From Bedellia somnulentella (taxonomy: Eukaryota > Arthropoda > Insecta > Lepidoptera > Bedelliidae), in the NCBI GenBank assembly GCA_963576735.1, contig OY755198.1:7502001-7566000 (forward strand): a stretch of 64,000 nt of DNA, written 5' to 3'. Numbering within the stretch: position 1 is the first letter of the stretch; each line of letters begins with the position of its first letter. The notes beneath the pieces are model-generated. The model saw only the letters and a program-made list of their open reading frames with translations, searched no databases and had not been told where the DNA came from. A program made the translations under genes and the position numbers. This document shows, piece by piece, positions 28,537-38,613 of the stretch.

Positions 28537-28908
28537 ATAACATAAACATAACATAAACGATCACGCCGTTTATCCCCGAAGGGGTTGGCAGAAGCACCAA
28601 TACTTCTGAACTCACATGGCAGCGCCATCTAGTGTCCAGAGAAGGTACCCACGTTTTGCTTGGACAGTGTACTCACGTGATTCGGGGCAGGCCTATCGCC
28701 GTTTTGCACGAATACACTGTCACATGGCTAAGTACAACTCAGCCATGTGGGTTTCCTCACGATGTTTTCCCTCAACGTTAACAACCATAATAAATTAACC
28801 ACACATATGACTTTAGAAAAGACAAATTGGTGTAGGCCCGACCCAGGATTGGAACTCACGCCCTTCTGTTTTCGGGCGGGTGTTCTACCCAGACTATCAT
28901 GTAAAGCA
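28537..28908 (-). mobile_element. family B SINE, near full length
   Basis: Complement of the (TTATG)n tail (AACATAAACATAACATAAACG), then the body and a head with a mutated box B (GGATTGGAACTCACG). GCAGCGCCATCTAGTGTCCA marks a variant with a replaced ATGTTCAGA block. Confidence 0.8.
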
Positions 28909-29029
28909 TGTACAGAGTAAATTCATTTTAAATAGAAGTGAATCTAATAGTTATTTTCCTTAAGCCGCGTTTATATATGTGATACTCAATCTAAGCTGTT
29001 TTGTTGGAATATTGTAATCCAATTCGCAG

Positions 29030-29251
29030 TAAAGTGCCGACGTCGAATATCACTACCGCTTTTCTTCCCACGGGTGTAGTAAGATTTAAATGGTGACGCC
29101 GTTAAAGGCCCATCACCAACGATACTTTATTTCTGCCATCTTGTCCCCTATCAACTTCCAAATGTGGCTGAGGAGTTTCTAGCTCTACAAATCTTTGGTA
29201 ATTATGGGTATATTATATAAAGTATTGTTGCTAATGGCACTCCGACCACAT
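29030..29251. mobile_element. two s3 family A pieces, one cut by the next insertion
   Basis: 29030-29200 is a plus-strand s3 copy with an internal deletion. 29201-29251 (AAAGTATTGTTGCTAATGGC) is the left part of a minus-strand s3 copy that resumes at 29484. Confidence 0.65.
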
Positions 29252-29482
29252 ATACTCACGGCTATAAATCCCTTAACGGGGTAGCCAGAGCTTTGGAATG
29301 AAAAATTCCTCAGCCACTTTAGGAAGTTGTTTGGGAAAAGATGGTTTTAATAAATGTTTTTGGTGACGGGTCTCCAACCACATCGCCCAAAAATCACTTA
29401 AAAAGCCCCTATACCCTTAGTCGCCTCTTTAGATCACCCACGGCTAGAAATGGGGTAGTGTTATTCTAAACCGACACTACAT
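29252..29482 (-). mobile_element. family A retroposon, s2, nested
   Basis: Minus-strand s2 copy inserted in an s3 copy; ACCACAT lies on both sides (CGACCACAT and CAACCACAT). Confidence 0.85.
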
Positions 29483-29483
29483 G

Positions 29484-29590
29484 GCAACCACATTGACCAA
29501 AAACCACTTAAAAGCCCCATCAAGCCAGTAGCCTCTTACGACACCCGTGGGTAGAAAGAGGCAATGACATTCTAAGATGGCAGTACACGG
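29484..29590 (-). mobile_element. s3 family A copy, remainder
   Basis: ACCACATTGACCAAAAACC to ACATTCTAAGATGGCAGTAC, continuing the piece at 29201-29251. Confidence 0.7.
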
Positions 29591-29955
29591 GGACATAACA
29601 TAACATAAACGTTCAGGCCGAATATCCCCGAAGGGGTTGGCAGAGGTACTAATACTTCTGAACATCACGTGACTTTGTCACCCGGTGTTCAGAGTACCAA
29701 CGTTTTGCATGGACAGTGTACTCACGTGATAGGGGGCAGGCCTATCGCCGTTTTGTACGAATACACTGTCACACGACTAAGTACAACTCAGCCATTTGGG
29801 TTTCCTCACGATGTTTTCCCTCACCGTTAACAACCATGATAAATTAACCACACATATGTCTTTAGAAAAGACAAATCGGTGTAGGCCCGATCCAGGATTT
29901 GAACACTAGTCGTTTGCACGATAACCGAGTGTTCTACCCACTGGGCTATCACGGT
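29591..29955 (-). mobile_element. family B SINE, full length
   Basis: From the tail complement (ACATAACATAACATAAACG) to a tRNA head with CACTGGGCTATCACGG (box A) and a TTCAAATCC-type box B mutated to TTTGAACAC. Confidence 0.85.
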
Positions 29956-30480
29956 TTTACACGGGGACATCTTTTCTTATGTTATAGTACGGGAGCCCAA
30001 GAGGAGTTTTTGGGTGTTAATTAAGCCCGACAGAATAATATAAGGGAGGAGACCTTGCACCCTGTTACGAACGACCACCACTATATTAACCCTTTATATA
30101 GAAGGGTGCGTCTAGGGTAGCCAATCAGATTAATAAAAAAACACGATCCTCAAATTAATTCGAGCTCGTCAGATTAATAAAAAATAAGTTAATTACATGG
30201 AAAAAAGCGTCATTTTCAATATTCTGACGATTTGAACACGATATAAGAGAATAAGCGAGTTTGAAGATTTTGAAGCCCAGTAATATTTTTTTCTACGTTA
30301 TAAAATAGTAAACTATTAATTAAAAACAAAAATGAAAAACATGAATATTCCCTATTAGTTTGCAAACAAATATATACAAAAGTTAGAAATATGTTTTAAA
30401 TCGAGAAACACACGAAAATCGAAAACGAGCACAAAAACAGGATAAACGATTGGACAGCACCCAAACGTCACTTGAACTGT
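29956..30480. other. no gene; weak repeat traces
   Basis: CGTCAGATTAATAAAAAATA and an earlier AATCAGATTAATAAAAAAAC give a short internal duplication. Otherwise AT-rich with no exon. Confidence 0.35.
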
Positions 30481-30489
30481 TTTGTCAGC

Positions 30490-30600
30490 CTATCTATACT
30501 CACGACTAGCAATCCCAAAAAGGAAAGCCAGAGCTTAAAAATTTGAAACTCCTCAGGCATTTTTAGAGATCGAGTGGGGTAAATATGGCACAATAAAGGA
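30490..30600 (-). mobile_element. family A fragment, degraded
   Basis: TATACTCACGACTAGCAATCC to AAATATGGCACAATAAAGG; lacks the 5' half. Confidence 0.6.
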
Positions 30601-30624
30601 TGATTATAATAGAAAGGATGATAA

Positions 30625-30812
30625 TGCCGTGTAGTGCCGGCTTAGAATAGCACTACCCCGTTTCTACCGATGGGTGTACGTAAGAGGCGACTAACGGTAT
30701 TGGGGCTTTTAAGGGATTTTCGGGCGATGCGGTTGGAGACAAAAAATCTTTACTTCACCATCTTTTCCCCACTCAATTTCCAAAAGTGGCTGAGGAATTT
30801 CTAATAATTCTA
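30625..30812 (+). mobile_element. family A retroposon, 3' end missing
   Basis: s1-type GCCGTGTAGTGCCGG up to GAGGAATTTCTAAT, with a small deletion at CATCACC; no tail. Confidence 0.8.
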
Positions 30813-31473
30813 TAAAGTCTGATTTGATGATATTGATATGACATGAATAAAATATATGTTGGTGATTAGTTCATTGTGTTAAAATTTGATGTTTAATATT
30901 TTAATAATTTGTTGAACAATATGATGAAAAAATTGAATTGGAACATGCTTTGTTTTCATGAAAACCGTATAGGCTCCACTGGCATAACATACATGTGAAC
31001 TCATTATGTGTCTATATACGCGTAGCTTTAAGATCTGTAACTTTGATGTTTAACTTTTCATTTAAACATTATAGTTATTCAATAAAACTAAATAAACTAC
31101 ATTTATCCTGCGCGCGCGTTTTTTCTGTCCCTGTCATTCTCAGTAAATTTGACGTAAGAGTGAGCGCAATAGCTGCAAAATGCGGGAAGGCCCTTAACTA
31201 TCATTTAGGAAGCCCTCTATTTACTATTTGATAGTGCAGAGTGCTTTTTTTCTGTTTTCATGAAGTAAAATATACCGGTCGAATTGAGAACACTCCTTTT
31301 TTTGAAGTCGGTTAAAAATTGTCGTTAAATAGTAAATTTAAATTGTACACGAAAGTCAAGAAAAGTGCAATATTTATTATAACAAATTATTTTTAGCTCG
31401 CCTGTGAAATCAACACCTAGAGGATTTCAGCCAGCACCATTAAAATATATCATATGTAATTATGTCTAGGTAA
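30813..31473. other. no gene seen
   Basis: AT-rich; a frame at 30995-31231 is open but has no family resemblance, splice support or codon pattern that I would trust. Confidence 0.35.
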
Positions 31474-31690
31474 CTGCCTTGGTAGCTTAGTGGGAAAAGC
31501 ACAGCCTCCAATGCAGAGAGGCATAAGTTCAAACCCAAATCGGGCCTACATTTACAACCCCTTTTCTACAATCTTAAATGTACTAATTTATGATGGTTGT
31601 TACCGGTGGGCGCATAAATACTGAGAACAACATAGCAAAGTAATTCTTCATTATGTGACAGTGTATGGGTTAAAAGGTATAAATTACTGT
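31474..31690 (+). mobile_element. family B-like SINE with a third tRNA head
   Basis: The head is TTGGTAGCTTAGTGGGAAAA...AAGTTCAAACCCAAATCGGG, then a diverged body (TTATGATGGTTGTTACCGG). It runs straight into a LINE-L piece. Confidence 0.6.
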
Positions 31691-31860
31691 GCTCAAAAAG
31701 CCTGGCGTCCGAAGTATGAAGAATAAAAGAGCATGTATGAAAATATTGATGGATGTAAACGAAGCTAGAGAGGTTTGTCAGGATCGTACGAAGTGGCGAT
31801 CAATAGTCTCTGCCTACCCCAGTAGGAAATAATGGCGTGAGTATTTGTATGTAAGTGTAT
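31691..31860 (+). mobile_element. LINE-L 3' end fragment
   Basis: CTGTGCTCAAAAAGCCTGGC, GATGGATGTAAACGAAGCTA, CTCTGCCTACCCCAGTAGG, GGCGTGAGTATTTGTATG. The frame reads RLMDVNEAREVCQDRTKW-like with changes. Confidence 0.75.
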
Positions 31861-31959
31861 TTGAAAAATAACGAGTGAGTTGTTTGTATAGTTATATGTG
31901 TTTATATAGTAATGTGGATCTTTTATGTTATCCAATAAAGAATTTTTTTATTTTATTTT

Positions 31960-32250
31960 ATTTATTATAGTTAAGCCTACTAGTATCTTATATAATAACT
32001 AGCTGACCCGACAGATTTCGTACTGTCAAATTTGCTTATGACAAAGCTTAAGGCATTTTTCCAATACTCTTAGTTCAATCAGGCGTGAATATTTTATTGA
32101 TAAAAAAACTGTTATAAAAAGTATCCAATGTTATAATTTGGGTCATTATCTAGCATTCTGCCAAATTTCATTCATATACATTATGTACTTGAGGAGCCTT
32201 TTTGCCACAAACACACAAACATCTAAAATTTCTCATTTTTAATATTAATA
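31960..32250 (+). mobile_element. LINE 3' remnant ('CTAGCTGACCCG' type)
   Basis: AACTAGCTGACCCGACAGATT...GCCAAATTTCATTCATA, a 3'-end sequence I recognise from insect non-LTR elements. It would lie in the intron just before the exon at 32272. Confidence 0.4.
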
Positions 32251-32271
32251 GGATAATTGTTCGTTTTTCAG

Positions 32272-32376
32272 GAGGACTCTCGATCAGGCGTGATGATGGA
32301 AGAGATGCTGCCCATGATGAGGAGCCTCAGCCCCGACCCTGACACCCTGGAAGCTGTCAATCGGAAGTATAACCAG
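32272..32376 (+). CDS. internal exon of an unidentified gene
   Basis: A 105-base, phase 0-0 exon bounded by TTCGTTTTTCAG|GAGGAC and AACCAG|GTACTT. It encodes 35 residues, EDSRSGVMMEEMLPMMRSLS then PDPDTLEAVNRKYNQ. Its GC content is far above the flanks and it carries no stop in this frame. The helical, charged pattern could suit part of a spectrin-like repeat, but that is only an impression. The cncC start codon lies downstream, so it is not an obvious upstream exon of that protein. No partner exon was found in the window. Confidence 0.6.
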
Positions 32377-32639
32377 GTACTTTTACATTTGTTTGATACA
32401 ACGGAAGTTAAACTTCATTTGCATAAGTGGGAGCTTATGTAATATTCTCATATTTTAAAGGCACTGATTTAAAGAGGCAGTTGTATATAGCGGTTTTGGT
32501 AAGTTAAAAATTATAAATGGCACGTTTAATAACTAGATCAGCAGTTAAAACTAAGCAGTAAAGTAAACAAAAATGAGTAATAAAAAATAATGAAATGGAT
32601 CAGTGAATATATAATTGAGTAGGAAAATAATTAGGCATG

Positions 32640-32830
32640 CATATAGGCATGCATCAGGCATTTAGGGCTCGCTCCGCTGCGCTACGCTCGTTCGTTTTAT
32701 ACATAATCTAACCTAACCTAACCTAATTAAATGTGACCACCTCACTTTTCTTTGTCTCCAGGGGGCTTTCGCCCCCCGACCCCCCCAAGCAGGGGGGCTC
32801 TGCCCCCTGCACCCCCCGACATGCAAACAA
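32640..32830. repeat. GC-rich hairpins beside a (CCTAA)n run
   Basis: CTCGCTCCGCTGCGCTACG, then CTAACCTAACCTAACCTAA (32708-32726), then two C/G hairpins: GGGGGCTTTCGCCCCCC and GGGGGGCTCTGCCCCC. The CCTAA run matches the insect telomere unit (TTAGG)n on the other strand, about four units. No gene. Probably repeat-derived. Confidence 0.5.
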
Positions 32831-33396
32831 GCGAGCAAGTATACATACAAACAGGCATGCATCGTTACGATCTGCCGAACTATTTATCGAACTGCTCATT
32901 CCATCATTTTTACCGCCCATTTAATTATTGGACTACTCAATTATTTTTAGAATTGACATTGTATGATAAAATAACCGACTAATATATTTTTTATTACTGT
33001 CTATGTTTTACTGTCGCAATAATTATTCAACCGCCATTAAATTAAATAACTGCTCAATATGTTTTTCAACTAATCATACTCGTAACAACATCTCGAATTT
33101 TTAAATAACAGCTCAAAAAATTAATTCCCTATTTTAAATTAAGCTGTAAGTCCCCCAAAGAAAAGAAAATAAAATAAAAATAAAACATCGAAATTATCGT
33201 ATAGACATTTTAAACACTACTATACTAAACTAAAAAATATATTTTATTAGGTACTAGCTGAACCGGCAATCGTTGTTTCGCCATTTAAATTATTGCTAGG
33301 GAGTTTCAAGTCGATAAAACGAACTGTTAAGGGTGTACAACCCTTATTACTCAGGAGTATAAAAACAGTTATAAACCTATTCACAGACCTACCGAA
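32831..33396. other. no gene; LINE trace near the end
   Basis: AT-rich. GTACTAGCTGAACCGGCAAT at about 33252 resembles the LINE remnant at 31990. No exon seen. Confidence 0.35.
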
Positions 33397-33578
33397 TATA
33401 ACATAACATAACATAAACGTTCACGCCGTTTATCCCCGAAGGGGTTGGCAGAGGTACCAATACTTCTGAACTCACATGGCAAGCGCCATCTAGTTTCCAG
33501 AGAAGGTACCCACGTTTTGCTTAGACAGTGTACTCACGTGATAGGGGGCAGGCCTATCGCCGTTTTGTACGAATATGT
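33397..33578 (-). mobile_element. family B SINE 3' half
   Basis: Tail complement AACATAACATAACATAAACG through CCGTTTTGTACGAATA, then truncated. It carries the AGCGCCATCTAGT variant also seen at 28537-28908. Confidence 0.75.
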
Positions 33579-33681
33579 ATGCAAAATTTCTTTTAAATTG
33601 GTTGCGCCGTTTTGGAGGAGTTTGTGACACGTGAATTTTATATATTAGATATCTGTTACTTGGGTGTAAGTGCAAGATAGA

Positions 33682-34003
33682 TAGCTGAAGAGCATTACTT
33701 CTCAGCTTTTGCTGTAGAGACTCTCGGTCCGTGGGGCCCAGATGCGCGTCGTTTTTTCAAAGAAATTTCGACGTGCCTGATCGAGAAATGCGGAGATCCA
33801 AGGGCTGGCGAATTCTTCGCTCAAAGAATTAGCTTAGCGATTCAAAGGGGTAATGCAGCCAGCCTTCTCGGAACCCTGCCACCAGGCGGCAGCGATTTCG
33901 AGAGCATTTTTAATATAATTTAATGTAGGTTAGGTTTTTCATATATTATAATAATACATTAGTTTTTTTAAACTGTGTATATAGTTAAATGTGTAAATAT
34001 ATT
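33682..34003 (+). pseudogene. 5'-truncated copy of the RT gene
   Basis: Begins abruptly in TAGCTGAAGAGCATTACTTC, equivalent to about 21950 of the intact gene, and encodes its last ~78 residues (AEEHYFSAFAVETLGPWGPD ...) to the same stop. A few substitutions are seen (R to C, E to K, A to E), and part of the 3' UTR follows to AAATGTGTAAATATAT. The abrupt 5' end and shared 3' end are what target-primed reverse transcription leaves, so the RT gene or its relatives have moved by copying RNA. Confidence 0.85.
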
Positions 34004-34222
34004 TTTGTTGTAAAAAAAGTGAAAGATTATCCTAAAGTAACAAAATAACATGAGAAATATGAATGAAACAGCTCCAATTAATTTAATTATGAAGTAGCAA
34101 GATTAATACCTGATCGTAACCATTAAATTACATACATGATGTAAAACTTGCTTACATACCATGATAAGGATAAATCATAGATATATAACGCTTAACGTAT
34201 ACGAATACGAGTAATAGATGGG
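34004..34222. other. no gene seen
   Basis: AT-rich spacer; no TIR like that at 18393 or 22893 was found near the truncated RT copy. Confidence 0.35.
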
Positions 34223-34553
34223 TAACCGTGATAGCTCACTGGGTAGACCACTGCTTATCATGCATGATGAGAGTTCAAATCCCGAGTCGGGCCTACACCT
34301 TGTCTATTCTAAAGTCATATGTGTGGTTAATTTATCATGGTTGTTAACGGTGAGGAAACACATCATGAGGAAACCCACATGGCTTGTGTATTCGTACAAA
34401 AAGGCGATTGGCCTGCTCCCTATCACGTGAGTACACTGTCCTAGCAAAACGTGGTTACTCCGAATACCAGGTGACAATGTCACGTGATGTTCAGAAGTAT
34501 TAATATCTCTGCCAACCCCTTCAGTGACATACGGCGTGATCGTTTGAGTTGAG
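34223..34553 (+). mobile_element. family B SINE, near full length
   Basis: Head CCGTGATAGCTCACTGGGTAG...GAGTTCAAATCCCGAG, body, and CCAACCCCTTCAGTGACATAC 3' end. Confidence 0.85.
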
Positions 34554-34559
34554 TTTGAC

Positions 34560-35160
34560 TGATCCAGAAGCTCTGTCCACCGTGGTGTAAGATTAATGTC
34601 GTAACTAGTGGGTAACCCTGGCGCAACAACGTCGCGTCCTATAAAATGAGTTTATTTTGAAATTTTCCGACCAATCAAAGCGCAGCTCTTTTGAATTTCA
34701 AAAGATTTTTTCTGATTGCCCGGTTTAAAAAAATCCGACCAATCACAGCGCATCTCTGATCGACTAAAGTTTGCGCGCGCTTATGACACTCAAGCAAAGT
34801 CTATTTGGCCAAAATCGAAACTTTGAAATTCTGTAACAATTAACTTAATCCAGTAACATCAGATGTCTGAATTTTGTGCACACCACGGCCGCGAACTGTA
34901 CAAAACGATACCTGAACCAAATTTCTAGCTTAACTCATCGCGTCACAGGCTTCCGGGCAAGAAAGAGGCTTACAGAAATTTGACATCAGACTTATGTATT
35001 TTGTTATCGTTCATTTCAAAATTGATTTCGCATAGTTACATGTAAGTACTTATCGACAAGAATGTTTATCTATATGGTACAAAGATAAAAAACCGCGATA
35101 CTCTTTGTTATTGACTGTAAGACGATTGGCTTATTTTTAGTATTAGTTAAACAAGAAAAT
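34560..35160. other. no gene seen
   Basis: Contains a short repeat of TTTTTTCTGATTG / TCCGACCAATCA segments at 34660-34760; otherwise unrecognised. Confidence 0.35.
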
Positions 35161-35167
35161 CAAATGT

Positions 35168-35419
35168 GCTGTGTAGTGCCGGCTTAGAATAGCACTACCC
35201 CATTTCCTCCGGTGGGTGTACGTAAGAGGCGACTAACGGTATTGGGGCTTTTAAGGGATTTTTGGGCGATGCGGTTGGAGACCCCATCACCAACAACCTT
35301 TATTTTTACCATCTTTTCCCCACTATCATTTCCAAAAGTGGCTGAGGAATTTCTAATTCCTTAGCTCTGGCTACCCCTTCTAGGGATTTACAGCCGTGAG
35401 TATATGTATGTATGTATGG
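35168..35419 (+). mobile_element. family A retroposon, s1, long target duplication
   Basis: Complete copy. GTTAAACAAGAAAATCAAAT lies before it and GTTAAACAAAAAAATCAAAT after the tail: a 20-bp target duplication with one change. Confidence 0.92.
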
Positions 35420-35485
35420 TATGTTAAACAAAAAAATCAAATCCAACAAAATAATAAAAATTAAACAAACTTTATTGAGCAAAAT

Positions 35486-35686
35486 GCTGTGTAGTGTGTC
35501 GAATGGCACTACCCCATATCTGCTCGTCGGTGTTCGTAAGGTGTATTTAGTGATTTTTGGACATCGGCCTTTGGAGACCCATCACCAAACATTTATTTAG
35601 CAATCTTTTACAAAGGAATTTCTTATTCCGAAGTTCTGGCTACCCCTTCTAGGGATTAATAGGCGTGAGTATATGTATGTATGTAA
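35486..35686 (+). mobile_element. family A retroposon, diverged with deletions
   Basis: GCTGTGTAGTGTGTCG start, s2-like middle, short 3' body, complete tail. Confidence 0.75.
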
Positions 35687-35825
35687 ATTATTAATGTAGT
35701 CATATTTTATGGACATTTCAAACGGCAACAGGTGGTTGACCTGTTGCCGTTATCAATATCGACTTTAAATGGGAAAACAATATTAACTAGGTATTTCATA
35801 TTTGAGGTTTTTTACTCAAAATCAA

Positions 35826-35985
35826 ACGTCAACGCCAGGTACTAACACCAGGTGACAATGGCTCGTGATATTCAGAGTACCCACGTTTTTCTCGGAAAGT
35901 GTACTCACGTGATAGGGGGACAGGCCTATCGCCGTTTTGTACCAATACACTGTCACGTGACTAAGTACAACTTAGAAAGGAGTTT
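35826..35985 (-). mobile_element. family B SINE fragment, scrambled
   Basis: ACGCCAGGTACTAACACC then CAGAGTACCCACG...GGCCTATCGCCG; the 3' end is shortened and the head is missing. Confidence 0.65.
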
Positions 35986-36462
35986 TTTTTAATGTTTACA
36001 TTATTCAGATCTTTAGTACTTGCTGGTAAAGCGCAACAGATATAAATCATATTAGACAATATTCAGCTGTTAAATTTTACGATTCATGAGATAAAGCCTG
36101 GTGACGGACAGACAGACAGACAGACGTCGATGTTTCAGTATTAAAGTCTCGAGATAAAGTTAATAAAAAAAAGAATATTAAATATTTGTAAAAAATTAAT
36201 TTACAGTTAAATTGTACAGTACTATTCATGGTAAATATTTAGCTTAACATGCCCTCCAATTCTCCGAAATACGGAAGTATCACAACTTTCACAGAAACCA
36301 GCTGTTTCAAGCCTGTATCATCCAACCAAACTGAGTTAGGTCTTACAAATGAATTTTTTTGACCTCACACTCGGAAACTGAACCCGGGACCACCAGATTA
36401 TAAGCCAACACTCTTCCGCTACACCATGAAGGCATTAAGTCCAGTATAACAATGCGTTTAGG
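35986..36462. other. no gene; CAGA microsatellite
   Basis: GGACAGACAGACAGACAGAC near 36104. A tRNA-like CCCGGGACCACCAGATTATA...GAAGGCATT region near 36380-36430 looks SINE-like but is too diverged to call. Confidence 0.3.
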
Positions 36463-36795
36463 GTGATGTTGGGGCTGAGCCGTTTTTGCAGCGCATCAGG
36501 AATGTTTGCGGAGGCGAGAGTAGATGGGTTTCATGCAATAGTGCGAAAACGCATTGCCTCTCTGATGTTCCGAACGCGGGAAAGTCCCAACAGCATCATA
36601 AACGCATTAGCAAATAGACTCGATGACCCAGTTTTAAAACATTGGGTAAAGGCGTCCAGTTTTAATTAATTGTAATGTAATAAATATTTTAATTGTATAA
36701 TTGTATATAGATATTAGATATAATTGGTGTGCATACTAACATATTGATTAAGTTGTATTACTAACAAGAAATGGAACCATGTTCTGATAATAAAG

Positions 36796-36826
<31 letters not shown>

Positions 36827-36830
36827 TGAC
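36463..36830 (+). pseudogene. 3' end of a second LINE (RT C-terminus)
   Basis: Frame 36463-36669 ends in RKRIASLMFRTRESPNSII then ALANRLDDPVLKHWVKASS, typical of the C-terminus of non-LTR reverse transcriptases. A 3' UTR and (TTA)n tail follow (36793-36830). 5'-truncated. It differs from LINE-L, whose tail is TATG. Confidence 0.7.
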
Positions 36831-36840
36831 ATGCACTGGG

Positions 36841-37215
36841 AATAGCCGTGATAGCCCGGTGGGTAGAACACTCGGTTATCGTGCAAACGACTAGTGTTCA
36901 AATCCTGGGTCGGGCCTACACCAATTTGTCTTTTCTAAAGACATATGTGTGGTTAATTTATCATGGTTGTTAACGGTGAGGGAAAACATCGTGAGGAAAC
37001 CCACATGGTTGACTTGTACTTAGTCATGTGACAGTGTATTCGTACAAAACGGCGATAGGCCTGCCCCCTATCACGTGAGTACACTGTCCATGCAAAACGT
37101 GGGTACTCTGAACACCAGGTGACAAAGTCACGTGATGTTCAGAATTATTAGTACCTCTGCCAACACCTTCGGGGATATTCGGCGTGAACGTTTATGTTAT
37201 GTTATGTTATGTTAC
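36841..37215 (+). mobile_element. family B SINE, full-length reference copy
   Basis: Head GCCGTGATAGCCCGGTGGGT with box B GTTCAAATCCTGG, body with GTGAGGAAACCCACATGG and CACGTGAGTACACTGTCC, 3' end CTCTGCCAACACCTTCGGGG and a (TTATG)n tail. Flanked by ACTGGGAAT/ACTGGGATT. Confidence 0.9.
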
Positions 37216-37304
37216 TGGGATTAATATCATGACTGTGTATAGTGTAACCCAGATTTGAGACCAAGCTTCGCTATGAATCACTACTACGATTTCACGATAA
37301 TTAA

Positions 37305-37486
37305 AAATTCCTCAGCCACTTTTGGAATTTTTAGTAGGGAAAAGATGGTAATATAAAGGTTGTTGGTGATGGGTCTCCGACCGCATCGCCCAAAAAACCT
37401 TTAAAAGCCCCAATACCGTTAGTCGCCTCTTACGTACACCCACCGGAAGAAATGGGGTAGTGCTATTCTAAGCCGACACTACACGG
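37305..37486 (-). mobile_element. family A retroposon without tail
   Basis: Minus-strand s1 copy beginning inside AATTCCTCAGCCAC and ending GCCGACACTACACGG; followed by a short partial repeat, GCCGACCGACACTGCACGG. Confidence 0.8.
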
Positions 37487-37489
37487 CAT

Positions 37490-38349
37490 AGCCGACCGAC
37501 ACTGCACGGCATATAACAATGATGTAATTTAATAACATAATGTTACCCAAAGGTAGTTATTAATTTAATGCTATAATGTTTTTGTAAGATTAGTTTTTTT
37601 ATTGTTATCGTACACATGATGGTTCTTTATCATTGTCTATACATATTGTATAGTTCGGTGTGTTCTATACAAAGTAGACTGACAATCACTTAAGTATTGA
37701 TAATGACATAAACAATCGATTAGATTTCACGATAATATCATGTAAATGTGAGGCAATCAATAAAAATATATTAACAACACCATATGAGACGGAGTATCCG
37801 CATGTATCCGCAAAAAAATAGATTGAGGATAATGTAAGTAGGTACATAATTATACCACACTCATGTTATGTAAATAGCCTTGGACTCTGACCCCTGCCGT
37901 TGACGCGAGGACCACTATATATACCACGTAACGTCTCATCACCATGTCCATTAGATAGTGATAAAAAACTGAACAAAAAGTTGTTACTTGAAATAAACCT
38001 TAACTAAATTTGTCTTAGTTCAGCTACTCGATACAAGATGGCGCTATATTACAAACTCATTGCAGCTGTATCAATGATTTATTTTGTTCCATTACGTGAT
38101 TATCACGTCTAATCCAACCAATGCGTCATAATTTTTTTTACTGAATTTATAAGGTAGCGTAAATATATATTAAAGTGTTTAAACGGATTGTAGTTCGAAT
38201 TTTCTAAACTTTCCGATTTCAAGTGCGAAGTTCATTGAACTTTTAAATTTAGTTGGATATTCGGCAATATGTCATCCTTTTCTAGCGTATTGCGCCGTCT
38301 TATTTTCTTTATCATCATGACGTGTGCTTTTGATCGTGTGGTGTGATGT
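37490..38349. other. no gene seen
   Basis: Non-repetitive looking AT-rich sequence; upstream flank of the candidate leader exon. Confidence 0.35.
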
Positions 38350-38613
38350 GAAGTCAGTTGCAAATTGTTCGTTCCGTAGATAACCGACTATTATTTACGA
38401 TTTTCTTTTAAATAATTGTGTAATATACTATAATTGCCCCTCAATACACTTGTGAACTGAAGAAATAACAATTTCCTTGGATTCAGTGCCTTTTTTGTGT
38501 TAGTGGGTGTTGTGATATTGTATATGGTGATGACTTTTCGTCACGGTTGAAAAGTGCTCTTTTTCTGTATTTTCACAGTTTTTTCACTTTGGGACTGTTC
38601 CGTTAAGTGAAGG
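38350..38613 (+). promoter_or_regulatory. candidate start site and non-coding leader exon
   Basis: AAGTCAGTTGCAAATTG matches the arthropod TCAGT initiator. About 260 T-rich bases without repeats follow, up to GTTAAGTGAAG|GTAACA, a usable donor. If real it is a 5' UTR exon of a plus-strand gene. cncC is the next plus-strand gene, about 21 kb on, with a plausible acceptor at 59383. Speculative. Confidence 0.3.

Noticed and set aside
32272..32376. Upstream exon of the cncC protein
   Set aside because: cncC has its own family-like N-terminus starting at 59654, and the 35 residues match no part of CncC that I know.
32723..32982. Overlapping Pro/Gly-rich frames on both strands
   Set aside because: They come from the C/G hairpins and show no domain or splice support.
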